From Bryobacterales bacterium (GTDB lineage Bacteria > Acidobacteriota > Terriglobia > Bryobacterales > Bryobacteraceae): a stretch of DNA of 49,684 nt. Below the pieces are notes generated by a model, which was given only the letters and a program-made list of their open reading frames with translations, searched no databases and was not told where the DNA came from. Position 1 is the first letter of the stretch, and every line of letters starts with the position of its first letter. Of this stretch, positions 9,006 through 17,097 are shown piece after piece. The stretch covers positions 1 to 49,684 of the forward strand of contig DAIDHC010000001.1 in assembly GCA_027452065.1 (NCBI GenBank). Reading direction: 5' to 3'. The position numbers were made by a program, and so were the translations under genes.

Positions 9006-9593
9006 ATGCTTCTCGCCAGAGAATTAATCGGCTATCTTGCTCGGCAGGTCGTTAGCGGCCTGTCCCCGAAGTATCTTGAAACGCACAATCCCCAGGCCGC
9101 CGCCGATCTCATCGCCGCCGTCATTGAGGAAGAACTCCAGGTGGAGGACCGGCTCAACGAAGAAGTGCGCGATCTGTTGAGCGAGTACAGCGACTACATG
9201 CGGCGCGAAGGCGTCAGCTATCAGGACATGTTTCGTAAGATCAAGAACACCCTGATCAGCCAGCGCAAGGTCATCCGGGCCGCGGGCCGGGACACCGGCG
9301 ATCAGATGAAACTTTCGCGGGACAAGATCAACGAGTTGTCCCACAAAGCGGTGGCGGCCCTTCGCCGCGGGCGCGAATTCCGCTTGAAAAAAGACCCCAA
9401 CGAGATCCGCCTCGAAATCGTCCGCATCCTTACCGAACTCCTGGTCACCGAGGAGAAAGTCGACCGGGCCGCCCGGGCCAAGATCCGCACCCAGAAGCGC
9501 GAGATCACGGAAGGCACCGAGGAGTGGGATCTGCTGCACCGCCGTTATTACGCCGAGGAGTTGAAGAAGCTCGGCATCGACATGGCGCGATGA
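9006..9593 (+). CDS. DUF507 family protein
   Basis: A 195-residue helical, charged protein made of two DUF507-like halves: residues 1-90 (MLLARELIGYLARQVV onward) and about 100-195 (KLSRDKINELSHKAVAAL onward), each ending in a region of repeated Glu/Arg helices. The ATG at 9006 is preferred over a TTG at 8979, with AGGAG at 8987-8991. The family is widespread in delta-proteobacteria and Acidobacteria with no known function. The stop overlaps the ribokinase start (ATGA), so the two are co-translated; the pairing may be coincidental. Confidence 0.85.
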   Translation: MLLARELIGYLARQVVSGLSPKYLETHNPQAAADLIAAVIEEELQVEDRLNEEVRDLLSEYSDYMRREGVSYQDMFRKIKNTLISQRKVIRAAGRDTGDQMKLSRDKINELSHKAVAALRRGREFRLKKDPNEIRLEIVRILTELLVTEEKVDRAARAKIRTQKREITEGTEEWDLLHRRYYAEELKKLGIDMAR

Positions 9594-10528
9594 AGCCCGC
9601 GCTCGCGGTCATTGGCAGCCTCAACATGGATTTTGTGGTTTCGGTGGGGCACCTCCCGGCGCCCGGAGAAACCGTCCTCGGCTCCGGCTTCCGCATGATC
9701 CCCGGCGGTAAGGGCGCCAACCAGGCGTGCGCGGCCGGAAAACTCGGCGGCGGCGCGATGGCCGTCCGGATGGTCGGGCGCTGCGGCTATGACCTGTTCG
9801 CCGACCATCTCAAGGCCAGCCTATCGGCCGCCGGCGTGGATGTCTCCTTCGTCCACGCGGTGCGCTCTTTGCCCACGGGCGTCGCTCTGATCACCGTGGA
9901 CCCGGCCGGCCAGAACTCCATCGTCGTGGCATCGGGCGCCAACATGGCGCTCACGGCATCGGATGCCGAGGCGATGCGGCCTGCCCTTCACGGCGCCTCA
10001 TATGCGCTGTTGCAGTTGGAAACGCCGCTCGACGCTGTGGCCGCCGTCCTCGCCATGGCCGCCGAAGAGGGCGTGCGCACCATTCTCGATCCCGCTCCGG
10101 CGCGCGCGCTGCCGCGGGACCTGCTCGCCCGCGTCGACATCCTTACTCCGAACGAGTCCGAGGCCTGCACCCTGCTCGGACTGGCGCCGGCGCGCATCTC
10201 CATCGAGGAAGCCTCCGCCGTATCCGAAGCCCTACTGGCGCTCGGCCCGCGCGCAGTGATTCTAAAACTCGGGCACCAGGGCGCCTTCTTCCGCGATGGG
10301 GCCACCGAGCATTTCCAACCCGGCTTCCGTGTCGATGCCGTGGATACGACGGCCGCCGGCGATACTTTCAACGGAGCCCTGGCGGTTGCGCTGGCCGAGT
10401 CCCGCCCGATGTGCGACGCCCTGCTCTTCGCCGCGGCTGCCGCCGCCATTTCCGTCACCCGGGACGGCGCGCAAACCTCCATGCCCTCGCGCGAACAGGT
10501 TGATGAGTTTCTGGCTCTCGGCGCCTGA
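9590..10528 (+). CDS. rbsK: Ribokinase (PfkB family)
   Basis: ATP-dependent phosphorylation of ribose, or of another sugar in this broad family. The 312-residue protein starts VIGSLNMDFVV, has the substrate-binding GGKGANQACAAG, ITPNE-like LTPNESEA and the catalytic anion-hole/aspartate motif DTTAAGDTFNGA near residue 250. The start at 9590 overlaps the DUF507 stop by four bases. Its 3' third is overlapped on the opposite strand by the reading frame of the membrane protein that ends at 10262. Confidence 0.9.
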   Translation: MKPALAVIGSLNMDFVVSVGHLPAPGETVLGSGFRMIPGGKGANQACAAGKLGGGAMAVRMVGRCGYDLFADHLKASLSAAGVDVSFVHAVRSLPTGVALITVDPAGQNSIVVASGANMALTASDAEAMRPALHGASYALLQLETPLDAVAAVLAMAAEEGVRTILDPAPARALPRDLLARVDILTPNESEACTLLGLAPARISIEEASAVSEALLALGPRAVILKLGHQGAFFRDGATEHFQPGFRVDAVDTTAAGDTFNGALAVALAESRPMCDALLFAAAAAAISVTRDGAQTSMPSREQVDEFLALGA

Positions 10529-12187
10529 AGTCTCCGGTTCGGACGCGCTCAGCCGATAGACGGCATAAGTGCGATTTGAGAAGACCGGCTCCCAGCCGGC
10601 CGGCATCCGCGGCCCCTCCAAAACCACGTAGTCAATCCCCATGGCCCGGAAGCGCGCGGCGTCTCCGGGCGAAAAGTCGCGCGTCATCACCGCCTGCCAA
10701 CGCCGCCACCATTCGAACGCCAGATCGCGATAGTAGTTCACCTGTCCGCCGGATTTCCAGTCGACGTAGACGCAGCGCGCCGCCTCGGCCCGGAAAATAC
10801 CGGGCTGCAGCCCGTGGCCGGCGCCGGGAAAGGCGAAAACGGCGTCCGCGGGCGTCTGCTGCCGCGCGAACCCGGCGAGCGAAGCAAGTTCCGGCGTCCA
10901 CAGGCGCGGGTAGTTCTCCACCCGGCCGACGAACGGAATCACCAGGAAACAGCCCACAGCCAGCGTCGCCAGCGCCGGAACCGCCCACCTTGTCCCGCAC
11001 CGGCTCAGCAGCCATCCCGCCGGCGCCGCCAGCGCGAGCGCCACCACGCCGCGCCGCAGCAGGAGCGCGCTGTCGGCCCCCGCCGTTCCCCACCACGCCA
11101 GCAGGGACCCCTGCTGAGGGATCAGAAATACGATCCACAACCACGCGGCGGACTCCGCGAACCGGCGCTTCTCTCCCGCCCGCACCGCCGCCACCGCGCT
11201 CATCAACACCGCCGCCAGCGCCGTAAACAGGACAGCCCGGGCGGGTTGAAGCTGCGGAATCAGTCTCCACTTCAGCACGTCGAGCAGCACAAAGGACAAC
11301 GGAACGCTGAGCAGGCCGATGGTGGCCAGACCGCCCACAAACCACGACGCGGGCCCCCGCATTCGCGCGCGGAACAGCGCTCCCACTGCGATCATCCACA
11401 GCAGGGCATGCTGCCACAGCGTCGCCGCGCTCCACAGCGACACCCAGTCGTAGGAGGCGCGCAAACGCTGTAAGGCCTCCAGTTGCGGATCGAGCGTTCC
11501 CCAGAAGGCTTGCGGCGCGCTCTGCCCAGGCTGAAGCCTGGCCGCCACGGCCAGGACGACAGCGGCTGCGATTACCGGCGCCACCAACCGCCCGTCGCGC
11601 CGGATCAGCGCCCAAAGCGCCAGCACTGCCAGCAACGGCAGAGTCGTTGGCGGATGATACAGGAACGCCGCCCCCGCCGCCGCTCCTGCCGCCAGGCTCC
11701 GCCCGGACGCCATCAACCCCAGCGCCAGCAGGATCAACCCCACGGCGAATCCACGCGGCACCGGCTCGTACTCGATCGTCAACACGGCCGGTCCCACAAT
11801 CACCGCGCCCAGAGAAGCCCACGCCGCCACCAGCATTGCCCGGTAACCCTGGACACTCAGAGCCACCGCCAGAAGGTAGAGCCCCAGGACGCCGGCGGCG
11901 CGGAACACGAACTGCTCGGCGGTCAAAACGCCCTGCCAGGAAGCATGCGTCAGGCTTTTCAGCGCGATCGCCGACTCGTCGTACAGCGTGAAGCTGAGAT
12001 GTGGTTTGGTGGCACTGAGATCCCGTGCCAGCAGGGAGGGATCCATGATGTGCTCGAACATCGGCACGTAAATCTGCGTGTCCGATTGCAGATACGTGCG
12101 CCCGGGGAAGTGAAACGTCAGCAGTGTGACGATCAAGACGCCGGCGGCGACTGCCGCCCGGGAGAGTCGTTCCTCGGCGCCTGTCAT
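10262..12187 (-). CDS. Polytopic membrane protein, GT-C glycosyltransferase-like, with an unusual C-terminal tail
   Basis: A 641-residue frame with roughly ten hydrophobic segments after an N-terminal helix. The first outer loop (SDTQIYVPMFEHIMD) is acidic, as in GT-C enzymes that use lipid-linked sugars. A soluble C-terminal part (FAFPGAGHGLQP to FSNRTYAVYRL) resembles the last domain of such proteins. After YAVYRL, near 10550, about 95 further residues follow that are Gly/Arg-rich and lie mostly antisense to ribokinase. A one-base shift there meets TGA at once, so the true end may be near 10548. It starts 10 bases after the TPR gene and probably shares its transcript. No donor or acceptor can be named. 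Confidence 0.75.
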   Translation of the reverse strand: MTGAEERLSRAAVAAGVLIVTLLTFHFPGRTYLQSDTQIYVPMFEHIMDPSLLARDLSATKPHLSFTLYDESAIALKSLTHASWQGVLTAEQFVFRAAGVLGLYLLAVALSVQGYRAMLVAAWASLGAVIVGPAVLTIEYEPVPRGFAVGLILLALGLMASGRSLAAGAAAGAAFLYHPPTTLPLLAVLALWALIRRDGRLVAPVIAAAVVLAVAARLQPGQSAPQAFWGTLDPQLEALQRLRASYDWVSLWSAATLWQHALLWMIAVGALFRARMRGPASWFVGGLATIGLLSVPLSFVLLDVLKWRLIPQLQPARAVLFTALAAVLMSAVAAVRAGEKRRFAESAAWLWIVFLIPQQGSLLAWWGTAGADSALLLRRGVVALALAAPAGWLLSRCGTRWAVPALATLAVGCFLVIPFVGRVENYPRLWTPELASLAGFARQQTPADAVFAFPGAGHGLQPGIFRAEAARCVYVDWKSGGQVNYYRDLAFEWWRRWQAVMTRDFSPGDAARFRAMGIDYVVLEGPRMPAGWEPVFSNRTYAVYRLSASEPETSGAESQKLINLFARGHGGLRAVPGDGNGGGSRGEEQGVAHRAGLGQRNRQGSVESIAGGRRIHGIDTEAGLEMLGGPIAEEGALVPEF

Positions 12188-12197
12188 GCGGAAACCG

Positions 12198-12884
12198 TCA
12201 TGAACGCGGCGTTTTCTCCAGTTGCTGCCTGGCCCAAAGCCGGTTGGGATTCAGCTCCAGCGCCCTCTCGAAGGCCTGGCGGGCCTCGGTCGGCCGGCTC
12301 GCCTTGCGCAACGCCACACCGAGCCACAAATAGGCTTCGGAGGATCGGGGGTCGAGTTCGATGGCCTTCTGAAAATCGTGCAACGCCGTGTCCACCCCGC
12401 CTCCGAAAGCCGGCGGAAGGTAGAAATATCCGATGCCGTGGCTGATGTAGGCCAAGGGGGATTTCGGATCGAGCTCGATCGCCCGGTTCACGCCCGCCAT
12501 CGCGCACTTCCCGTATTTCAACGCCGCCAGGCCGTTGCCCGATATGGCCTGCCCGCACAGCGTCCCCAAGATTCTCTGGTACTCGGCCGAATCCGCTTTC
12601 AACGCCACCGCCCGCTCCGCAGCCGCAATTCCACTCTCGGCCGCACTGAAGGCGCCGCTCCGGTCATGGAGTTCCTGCGCCACCTCGGCCACATAGGATT
12701 CGGCCACCGCCGCCTCGTACTGCAGACTCGCGTCGGCCGGATTCTTCCGTGCCTTTTCGGCGCGCTCGGCGGCAATCCGTTCGAGCGCCGCCCGGTCCTG
12801 CCGGTCCCGTGCTTGAATCAGATCCGTCTCCCGATCGGCCCAGGCCGCCATCGGCAGCAAGGCAAGAACAGCCAAAATACGCAT
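12198..12884 (-). CDS. Secreted TPR protein
   Basis: A 228-residue protein with a short signal peptide (MRILAVLALLPMAAWA) and tetratricopeptide repeats. The two C-terminal repeats are clear (ALHDFQKAIELDPRSSEAYL and ARQAFERALELNPNRLWARQ); earlier helices are degenerate. TPRs mediate protein contacts, here probably in the periplasm. It is the first gene of a likely two-gene unit with the GT-C-like membrane protein. Transcription probably begins at or beside the ATG (TAAAAT box nine bases upstream). No partner can be identified. Confidence 0.85.
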   Translation of the reverse strand: MRILAVLALLPMAAWADRETDLIQARDRQDRAALERIAAERAEKARKNPADASLQYEAAVAESYVAEVAQELHDRSGAFSAAESGIAAAERAVALKADSAEYQRILGTLCGQAISGNGLAALKYGKCAMAGVNRAIELDPKSPLAYISHGIGYFYLPPAFGGGVDTALHDFQKAIELDPRSSEAYLWLGVALRKASRPTEARQAFERALELNPNRLWARQQLEKTPRS

Positions 12885-12893
12885 GCTGATTTG

Positions 12894-12899
12894 ATTTTA
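12894..12899 (-). promoter_or_regulatory. -10 box TAAAAT of the TPR gene, 9 bases before the ATG
   Basis: Complement of ATTTTA; nine bases (CAAATCAGC) separate it from the start codon, the same spacing as at accC and the PP2C gene. Confidence 0.5.
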
Positions 12900-12996
12900 C
12901 CGGCAGAGAAAAAGTTTCGCCCGCGTCGATGGGCGCGCCCGCGGCCGGGCGGACGGAGAACCCCGGTCCCGGCGCAGGCCCGGATCCGATGCCCGC

Positions 12997-13446
12997 TCAG
13001 ACCGGGTAGGCGCCCGCGATGTACTCGTTCAGATGGCGGATGGTCTGGCGCTGTGACTGAATCACCCAGTTCACAAGATCGCCCAGCGAGACGACGCCCG
13101 AAAGTGCGCCGTTCTCGATCACCGCCAGATGCCGCAAGCGGTGGGTCGTCATCACGAGCATGCAGTCCTCCACGGTCGATTCCGGCGTTACGGTGAAGGA
13201 AACTTCAGCCATAATCTCGGCTACCGGGGTCTCCCGCGAGGCTTTGCCCTTCAGGATCACCTTTCGCGCGTAGTCGCGCTCCGAGATCATCCCCACCAGC
13301 GTTTCACCTGCCAGCACCGGCAGCGCCCCGATTTCTTTTTCGGCCATTAATTCCAGCGCGTCGTACACGGTCATGTCCGGAGTCGCCGTCCAAACCCGCC
13401 CACTCTTTTCCTTCATGAGGGGCCGGATTGTTTCCATCAGTTCCAT
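12997..13446 (-). CDS. CBS-domain pair protein
   Basis: A 149-residue protein made almost only of two CBS domains (about residues 14-65 and 80-130), which together bind adenine nucleotides or related ligands as an energy or stress sensor. Visible CBS marks: TVYDALELMAEKEIGALPV with MISERDYARKV, and TVEDCMLVMTTHRLRHLAV with GVVSLGDLVNWV. The ERD tripeptide is common in stand-alone bacterial CBS proteins. I chose the second ATG because AGGAGG (13455-13460) lies eight bases before it, whereas it is only two bases from the first ATG at 13452. Confidence 0.88.
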   Translation of the reverse strand: MELMETIRPLMKEKSGRVWTATPDMTVYDALELMAEKEIGALPVLAGETLVGMISERDYARKVILKGKASRETPVAEIMAEVSFTVTPESTVEDCMLVMTTHRLRHLAVIENGALSGVVSLGDLVNWVIQSQRQTIRHLNEYIAGAYPV

Positions 13447-13515
13447 CTGCATTCCCTCCTTCGATGGAATAGTGCCCCGATGATAACCCCAAGCGGGGCT
13501 GTAGACAAGGAAATT

Positions 13516-13530
13516 CCGCGCCCGGCGCGG
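13516..13530 (-). terminator. GC-rich hairpin after the MFS gene
   Basis: CCGCGCC C GGCGCGG forms a 7-bp inverted repeat immediately after the MFS stop, followed on the minus strand by AATTTCC. The T-run is weak, so intrinsic termination is only possible. Confidence 0.3.
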
Positions 13531-13531
13531 G

Positions 13532-14737
13532 CTAAAGCGCGGCGATTTTCCGGTGCGCTACCAGAAAATAGCAGCCCAGCACGCCCAAAAGCAGCCCGTT
13601 CCAGGTGAGCACCGCCGGCGCCGTCAGGCGCTGCGAAATGATGCCCACCGCCAGGCTCCCGATCGGCATGCCTCCCCGGAACGCCAACGTGTACACGCTC
13701 ATCACGCGGCCCCGCATCCGGTCCTCGGTGAGAATTTGTACGAGCGAGCTGATCAGCGAGAAGACACCGATCAGGGATGCGCCGCAGAGAAAAATCAGAG
13801 CGCAGCTCAGCACCAGATTGCTCGACTGCGAAAAGCCCGCGATGAGCAGCCCCAGCGCGATCAACAACCCCAACGCCACAGTTCCTTGATGCTTCAGCCG
13901 CCCCGCGCTCGCCACCACCAACGCTCCGCAAACCGATCCGGCGCCGGAGAAGCACAGCAGCATCGTGAAAGTCTCCGAACCGCGGTGGAACACCTCCCGG
14001 GCGAAGACGGGCAGAAAAACCAGCAGCGGCACGCTGAGCAGCGTCATCGAAAATGCCAGGCCGATCAGCGACCCCATCGCCGCATGCGTGCGCACGAACG
14101 ACAGCCCCTGCTTCATGCTCGCCAGCATCGTTTCGGTCGTCGGCTTGGGCCGGAATCGCGTCCGGATGATCAGCAGCGAGATGATCACCGCCACGAAAGA
14201 AACGCCGTTCAGCCCGAAGCACCACGCCGCCCCCAGCGTCTTCAGCGCGATTCCGCCTAACATCGGCCCGATAATCCGCGCCAGGTTGAACTGAATCGAA
14301 TTCAGCGCGATCGCGTTCTGAAGGTCCTTCGTCTCCACCAGCGTCGGAATCAGCGCCTGATAGGCCGGTCCGCCGAACGACTGCGCCGTTCCGACAATGA
14401 ACGAAAGTGTCAGAATATGCCAGATCTTCACCGTGTGCGTGGCAAACAGCGCCGCCAGCGTGAACGCGCATGTCAACTGCACCACCTGCGAGGCCAACAG
14501 CAGCTTGCGGCGCTCGATCCGGTCGGCGAAAACGCCGCCCACGAGGGAGAACAGAAATATCGGAATCTGGGCGAGAAACGAATCCAGCCCCAGCAGAAAC
14601 GTCGAGCCGGTGAGCTGGAACACCAGCCAAGCCTGCGCCAACTGCTGCATCCAGGTGCCGATGCTCGACGTGCAGGCGCCGAACCACATCACCCGAAAGT
14701 CCCGGTATTGAAATGCCTTGAAGGTGCGCTCGATCAA
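13532..14737 (-). CDS. MFS transporter (MFS_3 / EntS-like)
   Basis: A 401-residue major-facilitator transporter with about 12 hydrophobic segments, in the exporter branch that includes EntS-type siderophore and drug exporters. The start FQYRDFRVMWFGACTSSIGTWMQQLAQAWLV is typical for the branch, and the loop-2 motif FADRIERRKLLL is the family motif A. The substrate cannot be told. It follows the VOC-domain gene by 14 bases, so the pair may form an operon, perhaps resistance and efflux (inference). Confidence 0.9.
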   Translation of the reverse strand: MIERTFKAFQYRDFRVMWFGACTSSIGTWMQQLAQAWLVFQLTGSTFLLGLDSFLAQIPIFLFSLVGGVFADRIERRKLLLASQVVQLTCAFTLAALFATHTVKIWHILTLSFIVGTAQSFGGPAYQALIPTLVETKDLQNAIALNSIQFNLARIIGPMLGGIALKTLGAAWCFGLNGVSFVAVIISLLIIRTRFRPKPTTETMLASMKQGLSFVRTHAAMGSLIGLAFSMTLLSVPLLVFLPVFAREVFHRGSETFTMLLCFSGAGSVCGALVVASAGRLKHQGTVALGLLIALGLLIAGFSQSSNLVLSCALIFLCGASLIGVFSLISSLVQILTEDRMRGRVMSVYTLAFRGGMPIGSLAVGIISQRLTAPAVLTWNGLLLGVLGCYFLVAHRKIAAL

Positions 14738-14751
14738 ACTTCGGTCGCCTC

Positions 14752-15126
14752 TCAGGGAAGCGGTTGTGCTCTCTCGATCAGATGCAGAATGTTCCCGTCG
14801 GCGTCCTCGAAAAATACCAGCCGGTTGCCCTGATTCTCATAGGGCTCGCCCAGCAGCTTCACTCCCTGCTCGCGAAGCGCTGCCAAGGCCCGATCGAAGT
14901 CGTCAACCGCGATGGCCAGGTGGCGGATGCCCGGAGTCCTCATCGCCTGCGGCGTCCGGTCCCCTTGCGAAGGAATGATTTCGATCATCGTGCCGTTGGC
15001 GGCCCGCACGAAAAAATTCCCGTCGTATTCGAAGTTGATTCGAAACTGCAGATGCCGCGCGTACCAATCCGCCAACACCTTCGGGTTCGGCGACGCGATC
15101 GCAGTGTGCTCCAAGCCCTGAAACAT
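14752..15126 (-). CDS. VOC / glyoxalase-like domain protein
   Basis: A 124-residue vicinal-oxygen-chelate protein with paired beta-alpha-beta-beta-beta modules. It begins FQGLEHTAIASPNPKVLADWY and the second half has GIRHLAIAVDDFDRALAALR and the C-terminal FFEDADGNILHLIER. The metal ligands of the fold are visible as His7, a Glu in MIEII, His in RHLAIAV and Glu in LIER, so it may bind a divalent metal. Members include glyoxalases, dioxygenases and thiol transferases; which one is not clear. The start at 15126 gives the standard N-terminus, and a TACCAT box lies seven bases upstream. Confidence 0.85.
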   Translation of the reverse strand: MFQGLEHTAIASPNPKVLADWYARHLQFRINFEYDGNFFVRAANGTMIEIIPSQGDRTPQAMRTPGIRHLAIAVDDFDRALAALREQGVKLLGEPYENQGNRLVFFEDADGNILHLIERAQPLP

Positions 15127-15320
15127 GACTCTGATGGTAACAGAGCCGGACGCCATAACAACGGAGTCCTCCGGAGCCAATCGAATGTGCCCCCATTGCC
15201 GCCTCCATACCACAAGTCGATTGCTTGTAGTAGTGTGCCATACGCACCACTGGAACGTTGTGCTTCCTGTACGCATCCATATACATGGAGCAGGAAATAA
15301 GAAGAAATTGGAGGAAGTTT
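15127..15320. other. Divergent intergenic region between VOC and FecR genes
   Basis: It holds the TACCAT box for the VOC gene (15134-15139, minus strand) and a short inverted repeat ACAAG (15212-15216) / CTTGT (15224-15228). The Shine-Dalgarno GGAGG of the FecR gene is at 15310-15315. No clear two-box promoter for the FecR gene was found. Confidence 0.45.
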
Positions 15321-16316
15321 ATGAAAATGCTCTCAAAAATTGCTATCTGGGCGGCGGCGACCGCCCTTGCCGGAACGCCTTTTCTGCTGGCCGACAATCC
15401 CCCCATGCCGGCTCCGGGCACCATCAATTACGTTGAAGGCCAGGCGGTGATGGATGGTCAGGATCTTTCGCCAAAATCGGTCGGGTCGGCCAGCCTGGAC
15501 GCGCGCCACGTCATAGAAACGAAGGATGGTAACGTCGAGCTGCTTCTGACACCGGGCGTATTTTTGCGTCTCGGTAACAACAGCGAAGTGCGGATGATCT
15601 CGCCCGGCCTCGCCGACACGAAAGTCGAACTGCTCTCGGGCACGGCGATGCTCGAGGTTTCCGAAATCTTTCGGGAAAACAACATCGGCGTCGTCGTGAA
15701 CGGGTCAACCACGCGCGTGCTCAGCGTGGGGCTGTACGAGTTCACAGCCGACCAGCCTTCGGTCAACGTCATTGAGGGCAAGGCGATCGTCTACAACGGC
15801 GACGCCCACCTGATCCTGAAGAAGGGCCATCGCGCCGCGCTCGGCCAGGTCTCGAGTCTGAGCGCCGCCAGGATCGATAAGAATGCGATCGACAGCGATC
15901 CGCTGTATCTTTGGAGCAAACTCCGCAGCGAGTATCAATCCGAGGCGAACGTAGATGCCGCGCGGGACGTTGTCGCCGGCGGCGACTGGTATGGAGCCGG
16001 CTGGTACTGGGACCCGTTCTGGGATTTCTACGCCTTCATGCCGGGTGACGGCATCATGTACAGCCCCTTCGGCTGGGGCTACTTCTCCCCCGGCTGGGTC
16101 GGCTACGCGCCGGTTTCCTACTATCCCTACCGTGCCAATCAAGGGCGTGGTTACGCCGGCCGCACCATGGCTCGCGGCGGCGCATTCAATGGCGGACGCG
16201 GTTACGCCCGCCCGGCCATGGCCGCTCCCCGCATGGGCGGCTTCGGCGGAGGCGGCATGCGCGGCGGCTTTGGCGGCGGCGGTTTCCACGGCGGCGGCAT
16301 GGCCCGCGGACGATAA
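15321..16316 (+). CDS. Secreted FecR-domain protein with aromatic and Gly-rich tail
   Basis: A 331-residue exported protein: signal peptide (about 1-25), a FecR-like beta domain (about 35-200, with VELLSGTAMLEVSEI and VNVIEGKAIVYNGD), a short linker, an aromatic segment (WYGAGWYWDPFWDFYAF, SPFGWGYFSPGW) and a C-terminus of about 60 residues rich in Gly, Arg, Met and Ala. Unlike classical FecR there is no anti-sigma domain and no inner-membrane helix, so iron signalling is unlikely. An envelope or surface structural role fits better (inference). GGAGG precedes the ATG by about six bases and a strong terminator follows the stop. Confidence 0.85.
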   Translation: MKMLSKIAIWAAATALAGTPFLLADNPPMPAPGTINYVEGQAVMDGQDLSPKSVGSASLDARHVIETKDGNVELLLTPGVFLRLGNNSEVRMISPGLADTKVELLSGTAMLEVSEIFRENNIGVVVNGSTTRVLSVGLYEFTADQPSVNVIEGKAIVYNGDAHLILKKGHRAALGQVSSLSAARIDKNAIDSDPLYLWSKLRSEYQSEANVDAARDVVAGGDWYGAGWYWDPFWDFYAFMPGDGIMYSPFGWGYFSPGWVGYAPVSYYPYRANQGRGYAGRTMARGGAFNGGRGYARPAMAAPRMGGFGGGGMRGGFGGGGFHGGGMARGR

Positions 16317-16332
16317 GTTAACTCCTTCCGGC

Positions 16333-16359
16333 AGCCGGCCTTCGGGCCGGCTTTTTTTT
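16333..16359 (+). terminator. Rho-independent terminator after the FecR gene
   Basis: AGCCGGCC (16333-16340), TTCG tetraloop, GGCCGGC-T (16345-16352), then an uninterrupted run of eight T to 16359. Textbook intrinsic terminator on the + strand. Confidence 0.92.
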
Positions 16360-16455
16360 CGCCCCGGGGAGACATGATTTCTGCTCATGCCCCATCACGG
16401 GAAATCGTTGGATCAGTTGCCCGTCCCGCCTCCATACTCGAGTCAGAGGTTCACC

Positions 16456-17034
16456 ATGCAATCCGATTCTTATCGATCCGGCCGTCTGCTGGCCGCCGCT
16501 GTCACGCTTTTCGCCGCCTCCCTCGCGGCGCCCGCCTCCTCGCTTCCGGCAAGGCCCTCCGCCGCTCCCGCCGGCGCGCCCGTCCTCGCTCACCTGTCTC
16601 TCGGTGATCTGACCGTTCAGAGCATCCTGGTCCGCCATGCCGGCCGTCAGACGTTCCTTTATCTCCAGCAGGTCTCTTCCGGCGACATGACCATCGTGAA
16701 CGTCACCGATCCCCGTGCTCCGGCCATATCCGGGCAGTTCCACATGCCCCGGCCGTCCCCGTCCGGGCGTCTCGAAACCCTCGGCCTGAATGGCGCCGTC
16801 ATCGCCGTCGCCGCCACTCCGGCCTCGCCCACCTCTCTCGACGTCATCGATCTCTCTGACCCGGCGAATCCACGAGTGGTCCGCAGCTTTGACAATGTCA
16901 CCGCCTACGCACCCGAGCCCGGGCGGGACCTCCTCTACGTTGTCAACAACGCCGGCCTCTGGATTGTCAAGCCTGCCCAGCCTCCCCAGGATCTCGGTGT
17001 CCAGGCGTGGGAAGACTTCGTGGCTGCCCCCTGA
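16456..17034 (+). CDS. Short secreted LVIVD-like beta-propeller fragment
   Basis: A 192-residue exported protein with a signal peptide (about 1-32, ending PASSLPA). It has two or three repeats of the type found in LVIVD/choice-of-anchor propellers: LQQVSSGDMTIVNVTDPRAP, SLDVIDLSDPANPRVVRSF, then LYVVNNAGLWIVKPAQ. A full propeller would need about twice the length, so this is either a truncated family member or a domain that assembles with a partner. AGAGG lies five bases before the ATG. Function unknown. Confidence 0.7.
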   Translation: MQSDSYRSGRLLAAAVTLFAASLAAPASSLPARPSAAPAGAPVLAHLSLGDLTVQSILVRHAGRQTFLYLQQVSSGDMTIVNVTDPRAPAISGQFHMPRPSPSGRLETLGLNGAVIAVAATPASPTSLDVIDLSDPANPRVVRSFDNVTAYAPEPGRDLLYVVNNAGLWIVKPAQPPQDLGVQAWEDFVAAP

Positions 17035-17097
17035 CCGCGGCCCCGGCTGCGCTTTGCAATTTGGCCCGCCGCGCCCTCCCATGGCAGTCTGGAAGGA

